DNA from: an uncultured Clostridia bacterium
GTDB taxonomy: Bacteria; Bacillota; Clostridia; TANB77; CAG-508
NCBI GenBank assembly: GCA_947631335.1
Contig: CANRKZ010000013.1
Span: forward strand, 1 to 32,682
Direction: 5' to 3'
Length of the DNA stretch: 32,682 bases
The notes beneath the pieces were generated by a model, which was not told where the DNA came from, did not search any database, and saw nothing but the letters and a program-made list of their open reading frames with translations. The translations under genes and the position numbers were made by a program. This document shows, piece after piece, positions 21,947 through 30,883 of the stretch; within the stretch, counting starts at the first letter, position 1; the number at the start of each line of letters is the position of its first letter.

Positions 21947-24900
21947 CGATTTAATTCTCCTTTATTATCAATTTCTCCTGTAATACTTCCTCCTCCTATA
22001 CTATCTATTATTGTTAAATTTCCATAATTTATAATTATATTTTCAATTCCATTAGCAGATAGAGTATTTCCCATTAAATCAATTGTTACTGTTTTTCCTT
22101 CCTCTATCGTTAATGTTTTATTGCATTGAATTGCTGTCAAAATATGAATCGTATCTGAAGCTTTACATGCATTAATAGCTTGCTGTAAATCGTTAAAATA
22201 TAAATTTCCAATTTGAGCAATTGCTTCTGCATTTGAAATCAATGTTAAGGTTGCTGATTGAAGTTCTCCACTAGATGCTATACTTAATTTATATCCTGCT
22301 TCTACCTCTAATGGAAATTGCTCTAATGCTGTTTTTCCTCGAATCGTTCCATCATAAAATTTAAGATTTCCTCCACTAATTCCATAAGTATTTCCTTCTA
22401 TAACAGGGTCTGTTCTTATCATATTTCCATCTTTGGATCCTATTGTTATGTCTGTCCTTGTACTTCCGCTTATTGCAGATGATTTTGCAATGATATTTCC
22501 TCCACTTATATTTATACTTATTTGTTGTTCTTTATTACTGTATCCTGTTATTGCTGTTGCAGAACTTTCTATAGTTCCTCCCGTCATTGTTAACATGCTT
22601 GGATTATTGTTACTCTCTAGATATATTCCATATGCTGCTTGCCTATTACTTAAAACTTTAATATTTCCACCGGAAATTCTTACATCATTTTCATCGTATC
22701 TACTCGAACTTTTCCCTGAAATTCCATAAATTAATCCACGAGATGAAACAACCTCCATGTTTCCAGATTTAAATTCAATTATACTTCTATCCGTCATAAT
22801 TCCATACGTATCATACTCTGTACTATTATTAACCAGAATATCTCCACCATCAATTTCAGCATGGGCATTACTTAATACCATACCAGCTATATAAGCTTTT
22901 CCTTCGTTATTTATGGCTTTTATCGTTCCTCCTAATAATCTTATATTGCCTATTCCGCTCGCATAAATTCCAGCACTAGATCCTCTATCTTTTGCTAAAA
23001 CTTCAACTATACCATCATGAGTTGTTACATTTCCTTTTGTATGGTTATATATACCATATCGAAGGGCTTGTATAGTTCCTTGATCTAGTATAAATTCTCC
23101 TTGATTGCTAATTCCTGTGTTAAATACACTAATTAGTTTACCTTCTTGTAATTCACTACTATCCATTATTTCTAGTTTACCACTATTTTTTATGACATTT
23201 TTTCTATAAGATGTAATGGTATGCCCATTTAAATCTAATTTTACTTTCTGATTTTCTATAATATCTACTTGTTCTTTTGCAGAAGCAAGATCAAAGTCAT
23301 CAATTACTTTAATGAAAGTAGCTTCTTCTTGATTTCCTGGAACTGTTTTTACTGCTTCTGATAAAGAAGAATACGAAACACCTTCCATTTGAACTACATT
23401 TTTTTCTTGCTTATCCATTAAAGACATCGTTTGCGCTTTCTCATCAATAAAAATCGTTTTGTTTTTTGGAGTATCATCGATTGCTCCTCGTATTACTCTT
23501 TCTCCAGCAGTAACACTTCCTCCATAATAGTTAAAAACACTATTATCACTATCATTATATATACCAATATGAGAGCTTGTAATTATAGTTTCATCTTGTG
23601 TATTACTATCTTTTTCTCCTACATTAACGATTCCTGAATTTATATAAATTCCATAAGCCAATGAACTACCATTTGTTACTGATATCTCACTTTCTATTAT
23701 ATCGACATTTCCATTATTATAAATTCCATAAATTCCTTTTTCCAATATAATTTTACTTGTATTGATTATCATATTTGCCTGTGTGTTATTATCAATACCT
23801 TTGGAATTAGAATCTATCTCTACTTGGTTTAGTTCTGCGTTAGCTTTACTATAATTTGTAATACCACAAGTATATCCATATACCTTTACCTTGTTCATAC
23901 TTAGTTTTCCATAGTTTCCGATTGCAATCTTAACGTTATTTTTGATCTCTCCTGTTCCTACAGTATCTATTATATTTAAGTCCCCATTGTTTATAATTGT
24001 ATGCTCAGATAATGATGTCAAATTATATCCTTTTAAATCTATTGTTACTTTCTTTGTGTTACCCACTGTAACAATTTGTGCATTATTATTAATTTCTTTC
24101 ATTAATTCAATTGTTGTAAACTCTTCTGTTTCATCTGGGCATTCATCTATGGCCTCTTGCAATGTCATATATTCTGTTTCTCCTATTTTTGCTTCAGCTG
24201 TTTTGTTTTGTATTACAATTGTATCATAATGATCTGTTTCATCGATATAGCGATTGATTTCTTTTCCTTCTTCTAAAGTTAATGTTGTTATTGGACTAAT
24301 AGCCTCTGTTCCTTTTATCATTCCCTGGAAAAAATTAATTGTATTTGTACTATCACAATAAATTCCATATGTGTGCCCCAAAATTTTAGGTTCTAGTGTA
24401 TTATTATTTTCTCCTTTGGTTCCTAAATTAATAGCAATATTTCCTCCTGAATTGTAAATTCCATAACACCTATTTGTCTTATTTTTTCCAGTTGCTTGAA
24501 TAGAGCCACCTTCTATATTATTATAGATAAATGAAGATTGACTACTACTAGCTCTATTATAAATACCATATGCTTCGGAATGATCAGAAGTATTAGTAAC
24601 ATCTACTATCGTATTTTGTAAATTTACTTTTATCGTATCTCTTCCATACTCAGTAGTATTATAGATACCATAACCTTCACGAGCTCCTCCTGACTTAGAT
24701 CCTTTTACGCTAATATTATAATTGCTTATATTTATATTAATGGTATCTCTAGAAGTATCTGTAATTCTAGAATCATGAGTAGTAGAATTATAAATAGCAT
24801 AAACAGAAGCAGAAAAATAAGAATTTGAATCAGATAACTCTATATTTCCACCGGAAATGTTTATATTTCTATCTCCTCCCACATCATCTACCAAATTATA

Positions 24901-27900
24901 AATACCATATAGATCTCCATTGTTACTTGCATTTCCTTTTAGTATTCCTGCTGTTATTTCAATATTACCTGTGCTTACATTGTAAATAATATAATTATCC
25001 CTACCACTATCATCCTTATTATCAATTTCTAATATTCCATTTTTGATATTAATACTTGCCTGATCTGTATTACAAATTACAGTTTTTGCTAATGTTGCAC
25101 TATTTAAAAGAATCTTACCTCCACTTAATGTAAAAATAGCATTCCCCTTATTTAGAATCGCTCTACCTGTTTTTTCTTCAATGATTCCTGTTTGTCCTAT
25201 ACTGGTATCTGTTATTTCAAATTTTCCTTCATTAATAAATTCACCATATGTAGTAATTTGATAACCTTTTAAATCAAGAATGATATTTTTTTCAGAAGAA
25301 ATTTCTAAACTTTGAGTTTGCTCATAATCTGATAACATTTCTATTTTTGTACTCTCTTGTAAATTTTTGCAAGCATCCACAGCATCTTTTAAAGAATAAA
25401 ATTTTTCTTCTCCAACAGTAGCAACATATTCTGTTCTTACAGCATCAATTAAAGTTGATACATATCCAGTTTCTTCTTGAAGAGTTTGTATTTGCTTCCC
25501 GCCTGCAATACTTCCAATCATTGCATCAATTGTTTGTGTACTTGCATGAATACTACCTCCTAAAAAGTCAAATATTCCAGCCTTTAAAAATACCCCATAT
25601 CCTCTTTTTCCTATAGATGAAATTTTTCCATTTAATAGTTGTATATGATTTTTATAAATCTGATTTCTATAAGAATTTTCTGAATAAATTCCGTAACTAG
25701 TACTATTTTCACTATTCGCTATAATTTGTGTATTTTTATCAATTACTATATTATAATCTGCTGAACCTCCATTACCTTCATTATAAATTCCATATGAATA
25801 ACCAGAAGTTGTATTTACATTTACTTCTGTATTCTCTAATGTTATCTTACCAACTCCAGATAAATAATAAATACCATAATTTGTATCATTCGATTCCACT
25901 TGTATTCTTGATTCTTTTAATTGTAACTCTATATTGGATCCATTGCTACGTATTCCATATGTTTTAGACTTTATTGTTGTATTAATCATTTCTACCATGA
26001 TTTTGGAGTTTCTTGCATTTGAAGTATCTGTTGATAATTCTCCATTTATAGTAGCAGCCGTAATTTGAATATTGATATTTCCTCCTATAGAATTAGAACC
26101 TTTTGAGTTTTCGATGCTGCTTAAACTTCCCCTTGTCATAGTAAAATTAATATCGTTCGAAGGATGTTCATTATAAACTCTTCCTCCTTTTATATTTACA
26201 TCTTCAATATCTAAGTCTTTTTCATTATAGACGCCATAAGAAGCACTATTAACATTTACATTTTTCATTTTTAAATTTGCGGTGTTATGAATACCTCTTC
26301 CTTTTGAACTGTTAATGCTTCCTACTCTACTCTCATTGGTATTTGTAATTGTTAATGTACCTGCATTTTCAATAACATAAGTTGTACTACTACTTTCAAT
26401 ATTATTTCCATTTAAATCAATAGTTAAATTTTTGGTTTCATCAATCGTTACAGAACCAATTAACTCAACATTCTTTTTTATCACATAAATGGTTTCATTA
26501 TTGTTTTCATCAATCGCCTGTTGTAATGTTTTATAATAAGTTTCCCCTACTAATGCTTCTGGTATTTCTATAATCTTAATGGTTGCTATTTGAAATCCAT
26601 CTTCTTCGCGAACCGAAAGCCCATATTCTTCTCCTTCCGGTATTATAGCATTATTTCCTAGTATGGTACTTTTTCCCATTAAAGTTCCATCATACATATG
26701 AAAGGTTTCATTATTTTGAATTGCGTTTGTCTGTCCTTTTATTAGAATATTATCTTCTACTACTCCATCATCATATCCAAGTGTTAAATCTCCATTATTG
26801 ACAATCGCAGTATTTCTTGTATTTTCAATAGATCCTCCTTTTTCTATACTATTATCTACAATTAGCAAAGTGGCATGATTGGTAATAGTAGCATCTTGAT
26901 CAGAAGTTATTTTATGATTATTTAAATCAAGTGTAACATTTTTATCTTCAGGAATTATAACACTTTCTGTAACATCTCCAATTAATTGAATATTTATATT
27001 TTCATCTGTTATGGTTTCAAATGCTTTCTTAAATGATGTATACTTTTCAACTCTTCCATCTGCTTTTTTAACTAGGATTGTATAAGGAATTTCATGATAG
27101 GTAGCTGTATAAACTTCATCTTTCGTTACAGTTGTTACTTCCTTGTCCCAGCCTGCAAATTCATATTCATAATTATCATCCGCTTCTCTTGTTGGATTTT
27201 CTGGTACTTCTACTGTATCACCATAGTGATAATCTTCTTTAGAACTGATTATTGTTCCTTCATAATTTTTAAATATAATATGATACTTTATATAAGTTGC
27301 TTTATACTGTGCAGTATATTGCACATCCTCTATTGCTATTTCATTTACTTCTGGACTCCAGCCCAAAAATTCATAAGTATATATTTCATCTGCTTCTCTT
27401 GTTGGATCTTCTGGAACATTTATTACTTCTTCGTATTTATATTTTATTTTCGAAATTTCTGTACCATTATAATCTATAAATGTTACCGTATATTGATTTC
27501 TCTTATAAAATAATTTTAATGTTAAACTTCCATCTCCTGAAACAATTCCACTTACTTTTCTTTCTTTGTTTTCTGTATCTTCACTAAAACCTGTATATTC
27601 TTTTTTTGTTGCCGTTACTTCTTTTCCTGTCGTTTCAGCTAAATCTTCTGTTTCAGCTAATTCATATGTCCCGTCTAACTTTTCTTTATAATGTTCTACT
27701 TTATAAGATACTTCATTAGCTGTTTTATTTGTTGTTGCTTTTAATTCAATATTCCCTTCCGGTATTTCTATTGTTGTTGCTTTATTTATCTGATCTTCTA
27801 TTAATATAGTATTACTTGATACCCATTTATTAAATGTTATATTATATCCTGCTTCTTCTTTTAATTCAGCATTTATTGATACACTTTCTCCATATTTATA

Positions 27901-29190
27901 ATTTTTAGTTTCTATATTTTCTCCATTTAGACTTACTCTTTCTATATTTTCATCTTTCGTTAAAGTTACCGTATATTGATTTCTCTTATAAAATAATTTT
28001 AATGTTAGACTTCCATCTCCTGAAACAATTCCACTTACTTTTCTTTCTTCGTTTTCTGTATCTTCACTAAAACCTGTATACTCTTTTTTTGTTGCCGTTA
28101 CTTCTTTTCCTGTCGTTTCAGCTAATTCTTCTGTTTCAGCTAATTCATATGTCCCGTCTAACTTTTCTTTATAATGTTCTACTTTATATTTTGATTTATT
28201 AGCTACTGCTCTATATGTTGCTATATATTCTGCATTACCTGTTACTATTGTTGATACTTCTGGAGTCCATCCTGAAAATTCATAATAATATATTTCATCT
28301 GCCTCTCTTGTTGGATTTTCTGGAATTTCTACTGTATCTCCTTTGTGATAATCTGTTTTTGTACTTAAAACTTTTCCATCGTAATTTTTGAATGTTATCG
28401 TGTATTCCTTTTCTTTTACTTCTAAATTTCCAAATACTATATAATTAATGCAACATTCTACATCTGCTATATCAATAGATCCATCATTATTTAAGTCAGC
28501 TGCTATTTTTTCTTCTTCTGTAAAATTCCAATTATTTAGTCCTACTACGCATTTTATTATTTTTGTTAATTCTGTTACATTGATATCTCCATCCTTTGTA
28601 AAATCCCCTATTACACTTATTGTATAAGCAATTTCTTCTGTTGTATTAATTGATTTTTCTGATTCTTCGGCAATTTCTTTTGTTTTTTCTTCTCCTATAA
28701 TTTCTTGTGAGGTTTTATCTATTGTTTCTTCTACTTTTTTTTCTGTTTCTATATCATTTTCTGTTTTTTCGTTTACTGGTAATTCTATTGTTTCTGTTTT
28801 ATTTATATTCTCGTCATCTTTTGGTATGGCTACTACCACCATCCCACTTGCTATATATCCACTTGTCATTTCTTTTGTTCTATTTTCATCAACATAAACC
28901 TTTATACTATAGCTTTTTTCCTTAAATTTTTTATTTAAAGTCGTCTCTGCTATTTTTTTAAATGCCTCATATTGTGTAAGGGGCATTACTCTTGTCATAT
29001 AGTTTCCCTCTATGCTATACTCACTTACTTCTGTATTCACTTTTGAATAAGAATAGGTTGTATCTAGCAAGTTATATTTTGCCATTGTCATTACAAACAA
29101 CACAATAACACACCCGATGGCTACTAAACATTCCATCAAGGCTATTTGTATTTTTTTATTTTTTATTGTTTGCATTATTTTTGACTTCAT
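21943..29190 (-). CDS. Giant (2415 aa) surface protein: N-terminal hydrophobic/pilin-like segment, dockerin, InlB B-type and MucBP-like repeats, long beta-helix-like repeat array
   Basis: Dockerin-like GDFTKDGDINVTELTKIIKCVVG...ADLNNDGSIDIADVECCINYIVFG; KEYTITFKNYDGKVLST...PTREADEIYYYEFSGW; KYKVEHYKEKLDGTYELAETEEL; then many N(Y)GIYN-type periodic segments. Confidence 0.9.
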   Translation of the reverse strand: MKSKIMQTIKNKKIQIALMECLVAIGCVIVLFVMTMAKYNLLDTTYSYSKVNTEVSEYSIEGNYMTRVMPLTQYEAFKKIAETTLNKKFKEKSYSIKVYVDENRTKEMTSGYIASGMVVVAIPKDDENINKTETIELPVNEKTENDIETEKKVEETIDKTSQEIIGEEKTKEIAEESEKSINTTEEIAYTISVIGDFTKDGDINVTELTKIIKCVVGLNNWNFTEEEKIAADLNNDGSIDIADVECCINYIVFGNLEVKEKEYTITFKNYDGKVLSTKTDYHKGDTVEIPENPTREADEIYYYEFSGWTPEVSTIVTGNAEYIATYRAVANKSKYKVEHYKEKLDGTYELAETEELAETTGKEVTATKKEYTGFSEDTENEERKVSGIVSGDGSLTLKLFYKRNQYTVTLTKDENIERVSLNGENIETKNYKYGESVSINAELKEEAGYNITFNKWVSSNTILIEDQINKATTIEIPEGNIELKATTNKTANEVSYKVEHYKEKLDGTYELAETEDLAETTGKEVTATKKEYTGFSEDTENKERKVSGIVSGDGSLTLKLFYKRNQYTVTFIDYNGTEISKIKYKYEEVINVPEDPTREADEIYTYEFLGWSPEVNEIAIEDVQYTAQYKATYIKYHIIFKNYEGTIISSKEDYHYGDTVEVPENPTREADDNYEYEFAGWDKEVTTVTKDEVYTATYHEIPYTILVKKADGRVEKYTSFKKAFETITDENINIQLIGDVTESVIIPEDKNVTLDLNNHKITSDQDATITNHATLLIVDNSIEKGGSIENTRNTAIVNNGDLTLGYDDGVVEDNILIKGQTNAIQNNETFHMYDGTLMGKSTILGNNAIIPEGEEYGLSVREEDGFQIATIKIIEIPEALVGETYYKTLQQAIDENNNETIYVIKKNVELIGSVTIDETKNLTIDLNGNNIESSSTTYVIENAGTLTITNTNESRVGSINSSKGRGIHNTANLKMKNVNVNSASYGVYNEKDLDIEDVNIKGGRVYNEHPSNDINFTMTRGSLSSIENSKGSNSIGGNINIQITAATINGELSTDTSNARNSKIMVEMINTTIKSKTYGIRSNGSNIELQLKESRIQVESNDTNYGIYYLSGVGKITLENTEVNVNTTSGYSYGIYNEGNGGSADYNIVIDKNTQIIANSENSTSYGIYSENSYRNQIYKNHIQLLNGKISSIGKRGYGVFLKAGIFDFLGGSIHASTQTIDAMIGSIAGGKQIQTLQEETGYVSTLIDAVRTEYVATVGEEKFYSLKDAVDACKNLQESTKIEMLSDYEQTQSLEISSEKNIILDLKGYQITTYGEFINEGKFEITDTSIGQTGIIEEKTGRAILNKGNAIFTLSGGKILLNSATLAKTVICNTDQASINIKNGILEIDNKDDSGRDNYIIYNVSTGNIEITAGILKGNASNNGDLYGIYNLVDDVGGDRNINISGGNIELSDSNSYFSASVYAIYNSTTHDSRITDTSRDTININISNYNISVKGSKSGGAREGYGIYNTTEYGRDTIKVNLQNTIVDVTNTSDHSEAYGIYNRASSSQSSFIYNNIEGGSIQATGKNKTNRCYGIYNSGGNIAINLGTKGENNNTLEPKILGHTYGIYCDSTNTINFFQGMIKGTEAISPITTLTLEEGKEINRYIDETDHYDTIVIQNKTAEAKIGETEYMTLQEAIDECPDETEEFTTIELMKEINNNAQIVTVGNTKKVTIDLKGYNLTSLSEHTIINNGDLNIIDTVGTGEIKNNVKIAIGNYGKLSMNKVKVYGYTCGITNYSKANAELNQVEIDSNSKGIDNNTQANMIINTSKIILEKGIYGIYNNGNVDIIESEISVTNGSSLAYGIYINSGIVNVGEKDSNTQDETIITSSHIGIYNDSDNSVFNYYGGSVTAGERVIRGAIDDTPKNKTIFIDEKAQTMSLMDKQEKNVVQMEGVSYSSLSEAVKTVPGNQEEATFIKVIDDFDLASAKEQVDIIENQKVKLDLNGHTITSYRKNVIKNSGKLEIMDSSELQEGKLISVFNTGISNQGEFILDQGTIQALRYGIYNHTKGNVTTHDGIVEVLAKDRGSSAGIYASGIGNIRLLGGTIKAINNEGKAYIAGMVLSNAHAEIDGGDILVNNSTEYDTYGIMTDRSIIEFKSGNMEVVSSRGLIYGISGKSSSRYDENDVRISGGNIKVLSNRQAAYGIYLESNNNPSMLTMTGGTIESSATAITGYSNKEQQISINISGGNIIAKSSAISGSTRTDITIGSKDGNMIRTDPVIEGNTYGISGGNLKFYDGTIRGKTALEQFPLEVEAGYKLSIASSGELQSATLTLISNAEAIAQIGNLYFNDLQQAINACKASDTIHILTAIQCNKTLTIEEGKTVTIDLMGNTLSANGIENIIINYGNLTIIDSIGGGSITGEIDNKGELNR
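27095..27490 (-). other. InlB B-type (Listeria-Bacteroides) beta repeats 2 and 3 within the giant protein
   Basis: YTVTFIDYNGTEISKIKYKYEEVINVPEDPTREADEIYTYEFLGWSPEV and YHIIFKNYEGTIISSKEDYHYGDTVEVPENPTREADDNYEYEFAGWDKEV. Confidence 0.7.
27482..27705 (-). repeat. Direct repeat copy 1 (MucBP-like module), about 224 bp
   Basis: Aligns with 27965-28188 at a fixed 483-bp offset; I count 4 mismatches over 224 bp by eye. Confidence 0.9.
27965..28188 (-). repeat. Direct repeat copy 2 (MucBP-like module), about 224 bp
   Basis: Encodes KYKVEHYKEKLDGTYELAETEELAETTGKEVTATKKEYTGFSEDTENEERKVSGIVSGDGSLTLKLFYKRNQYTVT, near-identical to copy 1. Confidence 0.9.
28207..28410 (-). other. InlB B-type beta repeat 1 within the giant protein
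   Basis: KEYTITFKNYDGKVLSTKTDYHKGDTVEIPENPTREADEIYYYEFSGWTPEVSTIVTGNAEYIATYRAV. Confidence 0.7.
28426..28617 (-). other. Type I-like dockerin domain within the giant protein
   Basis: Two EF-hand-like Ca2+ loops, DFTKDGDINVTE and DLNNDGSIDIAD, each followed by a helix, about 60 aa in total (aa ~192-255). Confidence 0.8.
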
Positions 29191-29398
29191 CTGTATTTTT
29201 CCTGCCTTTCTACCATCTCTATTTTCTCATATCTTTTAGGCAATTTCAATGGAATTTTTAGGCATCCTTGGCGTATTACAAATTTAATATATATCAATAG
29301 TTAGGGAAATAATTCTTCCTTTCATTTTCCATATAATATTAAAAATTTATTACATTTTTGTAACATTTTCTATTTTTTTGCTTTTGTTTACAAAAAAA

Positions 29399-29417
29399 GA
29401 CTGGAATCAATCCAGTC
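29399..29417 (-). terminator. Intrinsic terminator downstream of the LPKTG cohesin gene
   Basis: GACTGGA-TTGAT-TCCAGTC followed by TTTTTTT on the minus strand. Confidence 0.9.
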
Positions 29418-29425
29418 CGTAATAT

Positions 29426-30115
29426 TTAACAGATTTTTTTATAGCAAATATAAACAGTAATTGCTCCTATTATAGTAATTATGATTCCTGTACCAACCCA
29501 AGTACTTAAACCTGTTTTTGGTAGATTCTTACTTGGCGATATATTTCCATTATTCTTAGAAGTGTCTATTGTTTTATTTTTTGAGGGGCTATTATTTTGA
29601 TTTTGTGTTGAATTTAAGTTTATTGTAATTGTCTTGTTCGCTTTTGCTGTTTCTGTTGAACCATAGCTAGAAAATACATTTTTTAATTCAATCGTAGCCG
29701 TTGATACTGTTACATCTGATTTTATTTTTGCCTTTAATTGAGCAACTACCTGTGTGCTTTTTTGATTATTCATATTACTAATAACAAATCTTCCTTTTAA
29801 GCTACTATCTGTTACTTGATTAAGCGATACACTCCAATTAGATCCTGCTGTTATAATCTCTACATTCTCAAATATATTTTCATCATAAGATATATCACCT
29901 TGAATAGCATTAATCCCATCACTACTTTGATCTATATCTGCTATTCCTAAATCAACTGTTATAGTGTCTGCTGGTTTTGCACTTACTTGCTCAGGATTAA
30001 CTGTAAACGTAAAAGGATAACTTGCTGCATTCACAGGGATTATTGTATACATTAGAAAAACTGTTGCTATTATAGTTGCTATTATAAAAGTGAGTATCAT
30101 TTTCTTATTTTTCAT
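29426..30115 (-). CDS. Cohesin-like domain protein with signal peptide and LPXTG (LPKTG) sortase signal
   Basis: Signal peptide ...TIIPVNAA; cohesin-like PADTITVDLGIADI...GINAIQGDISYDENIFENVE...VVAQLKAKIK; C-terminus NLPKTGLSTWVGTGIIITIIGAITVYICYKKIC. Confidence 0.8.
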   Translation of the reverse strand: MKNKKMILTFIIATIIATVFLMYTIIPVNAASYPFTFTVNPEQVSAKPADTITVDLGIADIDQSSDGINAIQGDISYDENIFENVEIITAGSNWSVSLNQVTDSSLKGRFVISNMNNQKSTQVVAQLKAKIKSDVTVSTATIELKNVFSSYGSTETAKANKTITINLNSTQNQNNSPSKNKTIDTSKNNGNISPSKNLPKTGLSTWVGTGIIITIIGAITVYICYKKIC

Positions 30116-30782
30116 TTGTTTTCCCCCTTTCTTTTAATTTTATCATAAGAATCATGAAAATAATTAATATTATTGCTATTATTACTGTTATTGCTATTAA
30201 GATATAAGCATCTTTTTTATTTCCTTCTTGCTTTTGTTTAGTTTCTTCTGTTTCTTCTATTTTTTCTGTTTTTAATTCATTCTTTTGTATAACTTCGATA
30301 TCATTTTCTTTTATTTTTAAATTAATCTCTTTGTCTTCTGCTTTAACTTTTTCTGCATGATAGCTAGTTTGTATTTCTTCTATTTTAATCTTTGTTTCCT
30401 GAAGTGGTATACCTGGCTTTAGTTTTAATTCTATTTGTGCCACTTCTTTTTCTTTTGTAACATTTCCAGCTGTCGTAATTAGCATAAATTTTCCCTGACT
30501 TTCGTTTCCTTCTTCATTATTATAAGCACAAGACCAATTGTTCATTCCTGTAAAAGAAACACTTTCAAATACATTCGTGTCATAAATAATTTTTCCACTA
30601 ACCGCATTGATTCCATTTGTATAATCCTGAAGATCTGTTAATTTTAAAGAGATTTTTACTTGTTTTTCTGACAATACCTTCTGATCTATATTGGGTAATA
30701 AATCAAATGCTAATACATTTACTTGAATTCCCAATATCATAATTAGGATTAATAGTCCTAAGAAAAATTTTTTCTTTTTCAC
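30105..30782 (-). CDS. Cohesin-like domain protein with signal peptide and C-terminal TM anchor (no LPXTG)
   Basis: Signal peptide MKKKKFFLGLLILIMILGIQVNVLA; GINAVSGKIIYDTNVFESVSF parallels GINAIQGDISYDENIFENVEI of the next gene; C-terminal AYILIAITVIIAIILIIFMILMIKLKERGK. GTG start. Confidence 0.75.
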   Translation of the reverse strand: MKKKKFFLGLLILIMILGIQVNVLAFDLLPNIDQKVLSEKQVKISLKLTDLQDYTNGINAVSGKIIYDTNVFESVSFTGMNNWSCAYNNEEGNESQGKFMLITTAGNVTKEKEVAQIELKLKPGIPLQETKIKIEEIQTSYHAEKVKAEDKEINLKIKENDIEVIQKNELKTEKIEETEETKQKQEGNKKDAYILIAITVIIAIILIIFMILMIKLKERGKTNEK

Positions 30783-30883
30783 TTTTAGTCTCCTCCTTAT
30801 TTTCTAGATCTTACCTTTCTAATTTTACTTGTCCTTTTTATTTCTAAAGAAAAACTAACTAAATTGTTTTATAGAAATATTTT

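Noticed and set aside
21943-27085. CRISPR-like array because of many short recurring AATTCCATA-type words
   Set aside because: The recurrences come from the in-frame YGIYN protein motif, vary in sequence and spacing, and lie inside an open 2415-codon frame.
22433-28925. Plus-strand ORFs inside the giant gene
   Set aside because: Antisense shadows of an AT-rich repetitive coding sequence; translations are Tyr/Ile/Leu/Phe-rich with no domain signal.
29191-29398. c-di-GMP riboswitch upstream of the giant surface protein
   Set aside because: I looked for the conserved GGCAAA/GACGCAAAGCC core on the minus strand and did not find it.
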